Under the pieces are notes generated by a model. It made no database searches, was not told the origin of the DNA, and saw nothing but the letters and a program-made list of their open reading frames with translations. A stretch of 64,000 nucleotides of DNA, from the NCBI GenBank assembly GCA_938041955.1, contig CALISD010000010.1, forward strand, positions 62,001 through 126,000, written 5' to 3'. Source of the DNA: an uncultured Granulosicoccaceae bacterium (GTDB lineage: Bacteria > Pseudomonadota > Gammaproteobacteria > Granulosicoccales > Granulosicoccaceae). This document shows positions 1 to 8,083 of the stretch, one piece after another (within the stretch, counting starts at the first letter, position 1; the number at the start of each line of letters is the position of its first letter). The position numbers were made by a program, and so were the translations under genes.

Positions 1-212
1 TGCCCACTAAAACCGGCAAGGCGAGGCAATCGGCTGCTCGACAATCCGCTTGTAACAGGCGACCTGCGGCGCTCGATGATCATTGCCCGACAACGCATCT
101 CCATCAATCCCGGAGCACAGTGTTCCATCATTGCCAGAAAGTGTGATATCACGATACCCTGCCTCATGCATTCGTAGTACATTAATGCTTAGCATCATTT
201 TCGAGGAATACC
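1..212. other. Left edge, no assignable gene
   Basis: No recognisable gene. On the + strand one frame is open from base 1 to a stop at about 172-174 and could be the last ~57 codons of a gene entering from the left. On the - strand a 63-codon frame (7-198) overlaps it. Neither resembles a family I know, and they cannot both be coding. The segment directly upstream of 213 must carry the promoter and ribosome site of the dioxygenase gene; GAGGAA about 8 nt before its ATG is a good Shine-Dalgarno. Confidence 0.4.
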
Positions 213-1007
213 ATGAAACTTACCGAACAACAGCTGCAGGAATTTGACGAGGCCGGCTATATATTCCTGGAGGGACTGTTCTCCAAGGAAGAAGCCGAAC
301 TTCTAAAAGGCGAGGCAAATACCGTCTATGCGTCTGATCGAAAGGAAGTCTGGAGAGAAAACTCCGGCGTTGCACGCACCGCTTTCGCAGCGCACCAATA
401 CAACGAAGGGTTCAAGCGTCTGGGCGCACACCCTCGTCTGATAGAGCCGGTCCAACAGCTGTTGGACGGGCCTGTTTATATGCATCAGTTTAAAGTCAAT
501 GCAAAAGCCGCTTTTGACGGCGATGTCTGGCAATGGCATCAGGACTACGGCACCTGGAAGCGCGATGATGAAATGCCAGAGCCCCGTGCAATGAACATTG
601 CGTTCTTCATAGATGATGTAACTGCCGCCAATGGGCCGTTACTTTTCATACCCGGCAGCCACAAAGATGGTGTGGTGAAGGCGGGCCACGATTTACAAAC
701 CACGTCCTACCCGCTATGGACACTTGATCGTGCAACCGTATCAGAGCTCGCAGAGCGCGGTGGCTGTGTTGCACCCACAGGCCCGGCGGGCAGCGTGCTC
801 ATTTTCTCATCACTACTGGTGCACGCAAGCCCTGCCAACATCTCGCCTTTTGATCGCACAATCGTGTATTTGTCACTGTGCCATGTCGACAATCACATTC
901 GCGCCTTTAATCGTGAAGAATGGATCGCGCATAGAGACTTCACACCGATACAGCCACTTGAAGACAGCTGTTTATCAGACATGATTGAATCAAAAGCCAG
1001 TGCATAA
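213..1007 (+). CDS. Phytanoyl-CoA dioxygenase (PhyH) family protein
   Basis: Fe(II)/2-oxoglutarate-dependent dioxygenase of 264 residues that should hydroxylate a small organic substrate in the cytoplasm. The metal-binding facial triad is visible as H109-x-D111 within WQWHQDYGTW and a distal H204 (VHASP), with R215 placed to bind the 2-oxoglutarate carboxylate. The segment around the HxD motif (W-H-x-D-[YF]-x-T-W ... MP) resembles the ectoine hydroxylase signature, but the protein is shorter than EctD (about 300) and differs at several signature positions, so I do not call it EctD. It is 30 bp upstream of the SAF-domain oxidoreductase gene and probably cotranscribed. Family assignment is firm; the substrate is unknown. 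Confidence 0.88.
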   Translation: MKLTEQQLQEFDEAGYIFLEGLFSKEEAELLKGEANTVYASDRKEVWRENSGVARTAFAAHQYNEGFKRLGAHPRLIEPVQQLLDGPVYMHQFKVNAKAAFDGDVWQWHQDYGTWKRDDEMPEPRAMNIAFFIDDVTAANGPLLFIPGSHKDGVVKAGHDLQTTSYPLWTLDRATVSELAERGGCVAPTGPAGSVLIFSSLLVHASPANISPFDRTIVYLSLCHVDNHIRAFNREEWIAHRDFTPIQPLEDSCLSDMIESKASA

Positions 1008-1037
1008 CATCAACAACAAATGATAAGCGAATAAATC

Positions 1038-2345
1038 ATGTTTCTATACAGCGATCTGCAAGCCCGTGCAGCACAAGGCAAACCGGTCAGAGTCGGGCTC
1101 ATTGGTGCTGGTAAATTCGGTAGCATGTTTCTTTCACAGGTACCGACAACCAATGGCTTAATCGTTACCGCAATAGCAGATCTTGATCCAGCTCGCGCTA
1201 TGCAATCATGCGAGTCAGTTGGCTGGAGCAAAGCGCTGATTGATCAAACCCGCTTCACTGATGATGCAAGTGAAATAATAGATACCGCGGTAGTTGATGT
1301 GGTTGTCGAAGCCACCGGCAACCCTGCGGTAGGGATCAAACACGCAAGCCAGGCCATCGAGAATGGCGTGCACATCGTTATGGTCAATGTCGAAGCAGAT
1401 GTACTCGCGGGTCCACTATTGGCGCACCAGGCCAGGCAAGCAGGCGTTGTGTATTCAATGGCCTACGGTGACCAGCCTGCCCTTACCTGTGAGCTGGTCG
1501 AGTGGGCCAGAGCCACAGGCTTCAATGTAGTCGCCGCAGGCAAAGGCACAAAATACCTACCCACGTATCACCACTCCACGCCCGACTCTGTGTGGGACCA
1601 CTATGGCTTAACTGCAGCGCAGGCCAATGCTGCAGGTATGAATAGCCAGATGTTCAACAGCTTTCTTGATGGCACCAAATCAGCCCTGGAAATGGCCGCC
1701 ATCGCAAACGGTACCGGGCTTAGTGCACCGTCAGAAGGATTAGCCTTTCCGGCTGCGGGAATGGATGATCTTGCCCATGTACTTCGACCCAAAGACAAAG
1801 GTGGTCAACTTGAAGCGTCAGGGCAAGTCGAGGTGGTATCTTCACTCGAGCGAGACGGCCGTCCGGTATTCAAAGATCTCCGGTGGGGAGTGTATGTGGT
1901 GATTGAAGCACCAAACGACTACTCCGCTGCCTGCTTCAAACAATACGGCATGAACACCGATGACTCTGGTCGCTACTCCGCCATGTTCAAACCTTTTCAC
2001 TTGATCGGTCTCGAACTTAACATTTCAATTTTATCTGCAGCCCTTCTCGGCAAAGCCACCGGTTCAACACAAGGTTTTCAGGCAGACGTCGTAGCCACTG
2101 CGAAGAGAGATTTAAAAGCCAGTGAGAACCTTGATGGTGAAGGCGGATTCACAGTGTGGGGAAAACTGTATCCCGCAGAGAAGTCACTGCGCCTCGGCGG
2201 ATTGCCAATAGGATTAGCGCATCATGTTACGCTTAAAAATAATGTCGCCATGAATCAACCCGTTTTATGGAGTGATGTCGAGGTGGACGAAACACTTAAC
2301 GCCATAGCGATAAGGCGCGAAATGGAAAAAATGTTTGCGATATAG
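1038..2345 (+). CDS. NAD(P)-dependent oxidoreductase with C-terminal SAF domain
   Basis: A 435-residue two-part protein. Residues about 17-160 form a Rossmann fold with the dinucleotide motif GLIGAGKFGS and homoserine-dehydrogenase/Gfo-Idh-MocA-like features (VVVEATGNPAVG). The C-terminal part (about 370-435) looks like an SAF/AFP-type domain (LGGLPIGLAHHV ... MNQPVLWSDV). Proteins of this architecture are often mislabelled as flagellar FlgA-like because of the SAF domain; the Rossmann domain shows it is a dehydrogenase. It follows the PhyH gene by 30 bp and precedes an EEP-family gene by 42 bp, so the three may form an operon acting on one small metabolite. Substrate unknown; oxidoreductase role inferred from the fold. 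Confidence 0.82.
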   Translation: MFLYSDLQARAAQGKPVRVGLIGAGKFGSMFLSQVPTTNGLIVTAIADLDPARAMQSCESVGWSKALIDQTRFTDDASEIIDTAVVDVVVEATGNPAVGIKHASQAIENGVHIVMVNVEADVLAGPLLAHQARQAGVVYSMAYGDQPALTCELVEWARATGFNVVAAGKGTKYLPTYHHSTPDSVWDHYGLTAAQANAAGMNSQMFNSFLDGTKSALEMAAIANGTGLSAPSEGLAFPAAGMDDLAHVLRPKDKGGQLEASGQVEVVSSLERDGRPVFKDLRWGVYVVIEAPNDYSAACFKQYGMNTDDSGRYSAMFKPFHLIGLELNISILSAALLGKATGSTQGFQADVVATAKRDLKASENLDGEGGFTVWGKLYPAEKSLRLGGLPIGLAHHVTLKNNVAMNQPVLWSDVEVDETLNAIAIRREMEKMFAI

Positions 2346-2387
2346 CTTGCCAATGCGCTCACAGCGCATTGCACCGGAACCACTACC

Positions 2388-3131
2388 ATGGTGAGGATTG
2401 TTTCATGGAACATCCGCGCTGGTGGTGGTGTAAGAGCACAGGGCATTGTTGACCAACTGCATCATTGGCAACCTGATGTTATTGCACTTTCTGAATTTCG
2501 CGCCACAGAGGCAAGCTGCTGGATCGCCGAACAGCTTTATACGCAGGGCTACATACATCAACGCAGCACTGCAACTGCTGAAGAACCCGCCGTTAATGCC
2601 CTACTCGTCGCCTCCCGCTGGCCTTTGCGAAGCGTAAATTTACATCGAGCCCCAGTCAACAAAAAACGCTGGCTGCATGTCAATGTCACCGCCCCGGATT
2701 CTACCTTTGCCATTATGGCGATGCACATCCCAAACCGATCCACCGGATTGAAGTATCCGTTTATGGATTCAGTGGTTAACCTGCTTCAAGGTTGGCGTGG
2801 TCCTGGAGCAGTATTACTTGGCGACACAAATTCCGGATGCATAGATCTTGATGAAGAATCACCGGCTTTTAACAAGATCGAAGACACATGGATAAAAACA
2901 CTCCATCGACTGCGATGGGCTGATGCGTTTCGCTTGTATGCAGGAGACACCAGAGAATACACATGGTATTCACCCAACGGGAAAAACGGCTTCCGTCTTG
3001 ATCAGGCTTTTTTACACCCCTCACTTCATAGCGAACTAATTCACTTCAAACATGCATGGGGTGGGCAACCGCATGCCAATCAACACTGTTTAAGTGATCA
3101 TGCAGCGATGGTTGTGGAATTGAATTTATAG
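2388..3131 (+). CDS. Endonuclease/exonuclease/phosphatase family protein
   Basis: A 247-residue single-domain EEP (DNase I-like/exonuclease III-like) metal-dependent hydrolase. Expected motifs are in order: the N-terminal SWNIRAGG with catalytic Asn, E36 in LSEFRA for the metal, a central MHIPN His, LGDTNSG with the Asp/Asn pair, and the C-terminal SDHAAMV Asp-His pair. No signal peptide is seen, so it should act in the cytoplasm. Members cleave nucleic acids or phosphodiester/phosphomonoester bonds in lipids and small molecules; which applies here cannot be read from the sequence. It is the last gene of the rightward PhyH-oxidoreductase-EEP group. Confidence 0.85.
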   Translation: MVRIVSWNIRAGGGVRAQGIVDQLHHWQPDVIALSEFRATEASCWIAEQLYTQGYIHQRSTATAEEPAVNALLVASRWPLRSVNLHRAPVNKKRWLHVNVTAPDSTFAIMAMHIPNRSTGLKYPFMDSVVNLLQGWRGPGAVLLGDTNSGCIDLDEESPAFNKIEDTWIKTLHRLRWADAFRLYAGDTREYTWYSPNGKNGFRLDQAFLHPSLHSELIHFKHAWGGQPHANQHCLSDHAAMVVELNL

Positions 3132-3166
3132 TTTTAGCCTGAGCGTGCTGTTGGCAACCCGACGCA

Positions 3167-3301
3167 TGAGCGAGTGGCATTGTTGCGGTAATCTCTGCCG
3201 ACTTCAATACAGGTAACAGTTGCTCTGCATATTCCAGAGAGTCTGTCTGCATACACAACACAGAAATGCGGCGATCTATGCATGACTCCGCCACTCGCTC
3301 A
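3167..3301. repeat. 12-bp perfect inverted repeat flanking 111 bp
   Basis: TGAGCGAGTGGC at 3167-3178 is repeated as its exact reverse complement at 3290-3301. The intervening bases carry no convincing gene. The arms lie in the gap between the EEP gene and the convergent TPR gene. The layout is that of a small mobile element with terminal inverted repeats or of a long-range hairpin, but I see no clear target-site duplication next to the arms. Confidence 0.45.
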
Positions 3302-3350
3302 CGCGACAGGTCCCCTTAAGCTAGAGACAATAGGGCTTGCTCGTTGAAAA

Positions 3351-3830
3351 TTAAAACCTGTTAAGCGCCGCCGCGATCCGATCTCTTTGTTCACAACCTG
3401 CAGGGCATAACTGGTTTAGCTTATCCAAATTGGATTGTGCTGATTGCCTGTCACCAATGCTCAAAAACAGATCAGCCTGCTGACTCAGAGTGATGCGGTT
3501 GTCGGGGTTCAATTTTATAGACTTTTCAAAAGCAACCATTGACCCGAGGAAGTTACCCTTCTTATGCGAGGCAACCCCGAGCAAGCTCCAGACATCTGCG
3601 TTGCCAGTATGTGAACGAGAGAGATTTTTAAGCTCCCGAACCGCGTTGCTGAAGTCTTTCTGTTCCAGTAATTTCGCCACAGCATCAAGTTGAGCTTGTA
3701 ATGACGTTTCCTGGTTCGACGCCTGCCCGACAGCAGCACTCACTGCAGGCTCAGCACCCGACGACAATTTGTTCGCCAACACCGTCAGAGGCGCTAATAT
3801 AAAAATCAGTACCACTAGCAGAGTTTTCAT
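3351..3830 (-). CDS. Secreted TPR-repeat protein
   Basis: A 159-residue protein with an N-terminal signal peptide (MKTLLVVLIFILAPLTVLAN, cleavage likely after about residue 19) followed by two to three tetratricopeptide repeats (about 50-140), with the typical ADVWSLLGVASHKKGNFLGSM and NPDNRITLSQQADLFLSIGD helices. It should be a small periplasmic adaptor without catalytic activity. The C-terminal part contains a Cys pair (LCPAGC). A strong ribosome site (AAGGAAAG) lies about 4 nt before the ATG. It is a single gene between convergent and divergent neighbours; partner unknown. Confidence 0.75.
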   Translation of the reverse strand: MKTLLVVLIFILAPLTVLANKLSSGAEPAVSAAVGQASNQETSLQAQLDAVAKLLEQKDFSNAVRELKNLSRSHTGNADVWSLLGVASHKKGNFLGSMVAFEKSIKLNPDNRITLSQQADLFLSIGDRQSAQSNLDKLNQLCPAGCEQRDRIAAALNRF

Positions 3831-3939
3831 CAGACTTTCCTTTTCCTCAAAAACAACTAAAAATCACACGGCAAACCTGACAGAAACGCTATCAATGCCT
3901 TTTCAAATAATGCCCTGCATTACCTGATATTATCCGCCG

Positions 3940-4872
3940 ATGCCAATCTCAGCCAACGTTCGTGCAAGCCTCTATATGATGTTGTCTATGATGGGCTTCA
4001 CTGTCAATGATCTCTTTATAAAATTTCTCGATGGCAGCTTGCCTATTGGCCAGATCATGGCCATACGCGGCGCAATATTGGTTATTCTCATCAGTCTCAT
4101 TGCGTGGCAACGTGGCGTTATAAGCCGAATGAGGGAGCTTTTAACCCCTATGGTGGCGCTGCGCTCGGGTATGGAAGCAGGTGCAACATTATTGTTCCTA
4201 ACAGCGCTTACCATTTTGCCATTTTCAACAATTTCCGCCATTTTGCAGTCATTGCCCCTGGCTGTCGCACTGGGTGGTGCACTCATACTCAAAGAGCCCA
4301 TCGGATGGCGGCGCTGGCTCGCCATATCTGTCGGCTTTATCGGCGTGTTAATTATTGTGCGCCCGGGTGTAGAGGGATTTCAACCTGCCTCGTTGCTGGT
4401 ATTACTCTCGGTGCTTTTTGCAGCTGTTCGCGATCTTGCTACCCGAAAACTACCAACTGAATTGCCCTCTCTTCTGGTATCACTCGCTACCACCATTTCA
4501 ATCTGTACCGTGGGTACGGTTCTGGTGACCGCACAAAGCGGCTGGCAACCCGTGTCGGCCTCGCAATTCGCACTACTATTTAGCGCCGCATGCTTTTTAT
4601 TCTTTGGCTATCAGTTTATCGTCTTGGCCATGCGTACCGGTGATATTGCGTACGTCGTGCCTTATCGCTACACCAGCCTTATCTGGGCCATGGTTTTCGG
4701 GTATTTTATCTTTGCAGAAGTGCCCGACGGCTATACGCTACTAGGATCAGCCATTGTTATCGCGATGGGTTTATTTACTTTGTATCGTGAGCTCACAGCA
4801 GGCCGGCGTGTTGTTACCTCTACAGCAATTCACGCACGTGGCAATGTCTGGCGCGAACGCAAAAAACCTTAA
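3940..4872 (+). CDS. DMT-family (EamA) transporter
   Basis: A 310-residue inner-membrane protein with about ten hydrophobic helices arranged as two EamA repeats (about 8-145 and 155-285), the drug/metabolite transporter architecture. Motifs typical of the family include the GSLPIGQIMAIRG segment in helix 2 and the ALILKEPIGWRRW loop at the end of the first repeat; the second repeat has the matching FAEVPDGYTLLGSAIVI. These carriers usually export metabolites or amino acids. A short cytoplasmic basic tail ends the protein. The gene converges with psuG. Family firm, substrate unknown. Confidence 0.88.
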   Translation: MPISANVRASLYMMLSMMGFTVNDLFIKFLDGSLPIGQIMAIRGAILVILISLIAWQRGVISRMRELLTPMVALRSGMEAGATLLFLTALTILPFSTISAILQSLPLAVALGGALILKEPIGWRRWLAISVGFIGVLIIVRPGVEGFQPASLLVLLSVLFAAVRDLATRKLPTELPSLLVSLATTISICTVGTVLVTAQSGWQPVSASQFALLFSAACFLFFGYQFIVLAMRTGDIAYVVPYRYTSLIWAMVFGYFIFAEVPDGYTLLGSAIVIAMGLFTLYRELTAGRRVVTSTAIHARGNVWRERKKP

Positions 4873-4900
4873 ACCCATACCGTTCAATAACCAGGCAACA

Positions 4901-5827
4901 CTACAAACTGCAGGCGATCCCGCTCGCCACAATGGCATTGTTTATCACCAACTGGATATTGGTTTCCAGGCTATCACCGCCTGTGATTTTCGCAATACGT
5001 TCGAGTAGGAAAGGCGTGGTGTCTTTACCAGTGATACCGAGGTTATTCATATCATCAAGTGCGTTGGTGATTGCAGATTCCATGACTGATTCATCCATTG
5101 CATAAGCTTCCGGCACCGGCACACACACCACCACACCACCGTCCAAACCTATTGACCACTTACTGCGTAACGTCGCCGCAATAGCTTCAGGGGTATCAAG
5201 TTGGTAGTCGACTGGAAATTCAGTGCGGCGAGTATAAAAAGCCGGCCATACTTCTGACTGATAACCAATCACAGGCACACCCTGTGTTTCAAGGTATTCC
5301 CGTGTGAGGCCAATATCAAGAATCGACTTGGCGCCGGCACACACCACCGCCACAGAAGTTTTACCCAACTCTGAAAGATCAGCGGATATATCCATGGTAT
5401 TTTCAGCACCACGATGCACACCGCCTATTCCACCGGTAGCGAAAACTCTGATGCCAGCCATTGACGCAATAATCATTGTTGCAGCGACTGTGGTAGCGCC
5501 AATCAACTTGCTGTCTTGCAGTATAAAAGGCAAATCTCTTCGGCTGACTTTGATCGCCGCAGGCCCGGCCCGGCCAATAGTTTCAATTTGCGTTTGAGTC
5601 AAGCCCGCACAAAGGCGACCATCCAATATACCAATAGTGGCTGGCACCGCTCCATGTTCACGGACAATATTTTCCACCTTAAGCGCTGTCTCAACATTCT
5701 GAGGCCAGGGCATACCGTGGGAGATAATGGTTGATTCAAGTGCAACGACCGGTCTGGAATTATTTAACGCCTGCTGTGCTTCATCACTTAAGCACAGAGC
5801 ATCGGTAGTGGCATTTATAGTATTCAT
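4901..5827 (-). CDS. psuG: Pseudouridine-5'-phosphate glycosidase
   Basis: A 308-residue PsuG/YeiN-type enzyme that reversibly splits pseudouridine 5'-phosphate into uracil and ribose 5-phosphate, breaking the C-C glycosidic bond. Recognisable family blocks are VALESTIISHGMPWPQN near the N-terminus, the catalytic-lysine region IKVSRRDLP, FATGGIGGVHRGAENTMDIS and VVCAGAKSILDIG, and length matches the family. It lies 22 bp downstream of a PfkB-type kinase on the same strand; kinase plus glycosidase is the usual two-gene pseudouridine catabolic module. Start ATG at 5827. Very confident. Confidence 0.96.
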   Translation of the reverse strand: MNTINATTDALCLSDEAQQALNNSRPVVALESTIISHGMPWPQNVETALKVENIVREHGAVPATIGILDGRLCAGLTQTQIETIGRAGPAAIKVSRRDLPFILQDSKLIGATTVAATMIIASMAGIRVFATGGIGGVHRGAENTMDISADLSELGKTSVAVVCAGAKSILDIGLTREYLETQGVPVIGYQSEVWPAFYTRRTEFPVDYQLDTPEAIAATLRSKWSIGLDGGVVVCVPVPEAYAMDESVMESAITNALDDMNNLGITGKDTTPFLLERIAKITGGDSLETNIQLVINNAIVASGIACSL

Positions 5828-5849
5828 TGGTAAATCTCATCCGCCGGGT

Positions 5850-6770
5850 TTATGTCGTCATTGATTCGTAATTGAGAGAATCTGCGCAGGCAGAGTCTAC
5901 ACCCAATGAGTGAGTGGCCGCGAGCATGCCCCAGCGCAGCTGTTCATTCTGATCACAACCATAGAGTTGCGCTGCCAGCACCCCTGATAACAACGCATCT
6001 CCCGCGCCATTGGTTGAAATAACCTTTGACACTTTTGACGCTGCCACATCAATAGAGAATTCGGCACCAGCCAAAGTCGCCCCTTCGATGCCTTTGGTCA
6101 ATAATATTTGCTTTGCGCCCAGCTTTAGTAATGCCTGAATCAGCTCATTGTCACTGGCGCTGCTTTCAAACCCGGTGAGCGCACATGCCTCTATGCGATT
6201 CACTTTTATTAGCGCCAACGAAGACACCACCGGCAACAAGCGCTTGCTCTTTTTTCTCGATACCGTGTCAGCAAATACAAAATGTGGTTTACAGCTGCGG
6301 ACAATTTTTTTGATCAAAGCCTCTGGTAAATTCGCATCAACGACAACAGCGTCAGCTTGTTGAATTTTATCCTGCAAGGCAGCATTCCACTCAATGTCCC
6401 ATTGATCAAACATTCGCATATCTGACACCGCAACAAGCAACTCCCCATCACTGTTATGAACAGCGGTATAACTGGCAGTCGGGAATTGCCTGCTTACCTG
6501 CACATCACTGATATCAATTCCTGCGCTTTGCGCCTGCGCCATAGTCAGGAGGCCGAAGCTGTCATCGCCCACACTTGAAACCAGGCTGGTCTGAATGCCA
6601 AGGCGGGCAAGATTTTCCGCAATATTGCGCCCCACCCCGCCGGCCAATTGCCGCAGAGTTCCCGGGGTCGAATCCCCGGCCAGCGCATTACTATCGGCGG
6701 CGGCAAGCAGGTCAATGTTGATGGCGCCGAATACAACAACAGAAGGGGCTTTGCTAGTGATAGCGTCAAT
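5850..6770 (-). CDS. PfkB-family kinase, probable pseudouridine kinase; start codon anomalous
   Basis: Ribokinase-fold sugar kinase, inferred to phosphorylate pseudouridine to feed PsuG. Visible motifs are the N-terminal beta strand VVVFGAINIDLLAAADS, the GG motif LAGGVGRNIAENLARLG, and the ATP/anion-hole signature ISTNGAGDALLSGVL near the C-terminus with the catalytic Asp. The first canonical start in frame is TTG at 6647, which would delete the first strand and ribose-binding residues. The frame stays open up to an in-frame TGA at 6786-6788 but contains no ATG, GTG or TTG upstream of 6647. The given start is an ATT at 6770; an ATG at 6775 is in another frame. Either a rare ATT start is used or a one-base frameshift has hit the 5' end. 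Confidence 0.8.
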   Translation of the reverse strand: MDAITSKAPSVVVFGAINIDLLAAADSNALAGDSTPGTLRQLAGGVGRNIAENLARLGIQTSLVSSVGDDSFGLLTMAQAQSAGIDISDVQVSRQFPTASYTAVHNSDGELLVAVSDMRMFDQWDIEWNAALQDKIQQADAVVVDANLPEALIKKIVRSCKPHFVFADTVSRKKSKRLLPVVSSLALIKVNRIEACALTGFESSASDNELIQALLKLGAKQILLTKGIEGATLAGAEFSIDVAASKVSKVISTNGAGDALLSGVLAAQLYGCDQNEQLRWGMLAATHSLGVDSACADSLNYESMTT

Positions 6771-6895
6771 TCCATGTTCAAATAATCAGGCCCGCATAGT
6801 ATCGGTTTTGCCAACGCTTTACCTTAGGCGCATGATAATGCTCTAATCGGCAACCTTCTCCTGCCTCACTACTCACTGATAAGTTGTCACTGCGA

Positions 6896-8083
6896 ATGCC
6901 TACTCAAGCGGCTGAATCCCCCATTAGTCAGCCACCCATGTGGCTGCTGATAGGTATCTCTGCGCTAGCCCCGATAGCAATGAACGGCGTACTCTCTGCA
7001 AATACTGCAGTGATGCATGATCTCAGCACGACTTATGGTTTGGCGCAGCTGGTGTTAAGCGTGTATCTGGTTGCCGCCATGCTTTCCCAGGTGACGTTGG
7101 GCAACCTCGCAGATCGCGTTGGCCGACGGCCGGTGATGATCGGCTCTTTGATGGTATTTGGTCTCGGCAGTGCAATATGCGCTGCTGCACCGACAATAGA
7201 AGTGCTGTTAGCGGGCAGATTTATTCAAGGCTTTGGCTCCGCCGTATGCGTGTTTCTACCACGGACCATCATGCGTGACGTACACCCGAAGGATAAGGCC
7301 GCAAGCGCCATTGGCTATATGGTTACGGCGATGATGATCGCCCCGTTGTTTGGCCCGGCGATGTTTGGCTGGCTAACCGATGTGAGTAGCTGGCGTTATA
7401 TGTACGTTTCTCTCTCCATCACCGGCTTTGCATTTGCGGCATTCAGCTACAAGTTTCAGCACGAAACATGGAGGCCATCAAGCAAACCCAGACAAAGCAG
7501 CTGGCAGTCAAATACGCAATTACTAAAGGAACCCGAGTTCCTGGCTTATGTACTAATAATGTGTGGTTCGGCGGGTATCTATTATTGCTTTCTCGCAGCA
7601 GCGCCGTATGTCGTGATGGAATTACGGAACTACACTGCAACTGAATATGGCACATGGTTTAGCGTTGTGGCGATCGGTTACCTTACAGGCAACTTTATTG
7701 CAGGAAAATTTTCAGAGAAGCAAGGCACTCAAAAGCTGATCACACTCAGCATGATCCCCCTTGTACTTGGTGTCGTGATGTTCTGGCTTTTTTCTGTCAA
7801 CGATCACCTGATTGGTTTATTTCTGCCGATGCAGTTTATTGCGCTGAGTAACGGCATGTGCCTGCCCAACTTAACATCCGCTGCAATGAGCGTTCGATCA
7901 GATATCGCAGGCAGCGCATCCGGTTTACTGGGTACGATTCAAATTGCTACCGCAATCATTATCACACTGGTGTTGAGCGCAACACTTAAAAGTAATGAAT
8001 TACCGATGTTCATAGCCATTACGTTGTGTGGCGTGACAGCCCTGACCGGGCTGTCGATGTTGCTACGGAAAGCGACCTTCTAG
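6896..8083 (+). CDS. MFS transporter, Bcr/CflA-like drug efflux family
   Basis: A 395-residue major facilitator with about twelve transmembrane helices. The loop 2-3 signature LGNLADRVGRRPVMIGS is an almost textbook MFS motif A, and the segment FIQGFGSAVCVFLPRTIMRD matches the helix 4 motif of Bcr/CflA (DHA1) exporters. A proton-driven exporter of drugs or metabolites in the inner membrane is the likely role. The ATG at 6896 is preferred; an in-frame TTG at 6884 would add four residues. The gene is divergent from the psuG-kinase pair and its stop codon overlaps that of the convergent GH12 gene within one CTAG. Confidence 0.88.
   Translation: MPTQAAESPISQPPMWLLIGISALAPIAMNGVLSANTAVMHDLSTTYGLAQLVLSVYLVAAMLSQVTLGNLADRVGRRPVMIGSLMVFGLGSAICAAAPTIEVLLAGRFIQGFGSAVCVFLPRTIMRDVHPKDKAASAIGYMVTAMMIAPLFGPAMFGWLTDVSSWRYMYVSLSITGFAFAAFSYKFQHETWRPSSKPRQSSWQSNTQLLKEPEFLAYVLIMCGSAGIYYCFLAAAPYVVMELRNYTATEYGTWFSVVAIGYLTGNFIAGKFSEKQGTQKLITLSMIPLVLGVVMFWLFSVNDHLIGLFLPMQFIALSNGMCLPNLTSAAMSVRSDIAGSASGLLGTIQIATAIIITLVLSATLKSNELPMFIAITLCGVTALTGLSMLLRKATF

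Noticed and set aside
3046..3294. 82-codon frame on the - strand between the EEP and TPR genes
   Set aside because: It runs antisense into the EEP gene, lacks a ribosome site and covers the inverted repeat; probably not translated.
8080..8083. Overlapping stop codons of two convergent genes (shared CTAG)
   Set aside because: Compact but common; it does not by itself imply regulation. The same applies to the abutting stops at 20925-20930.
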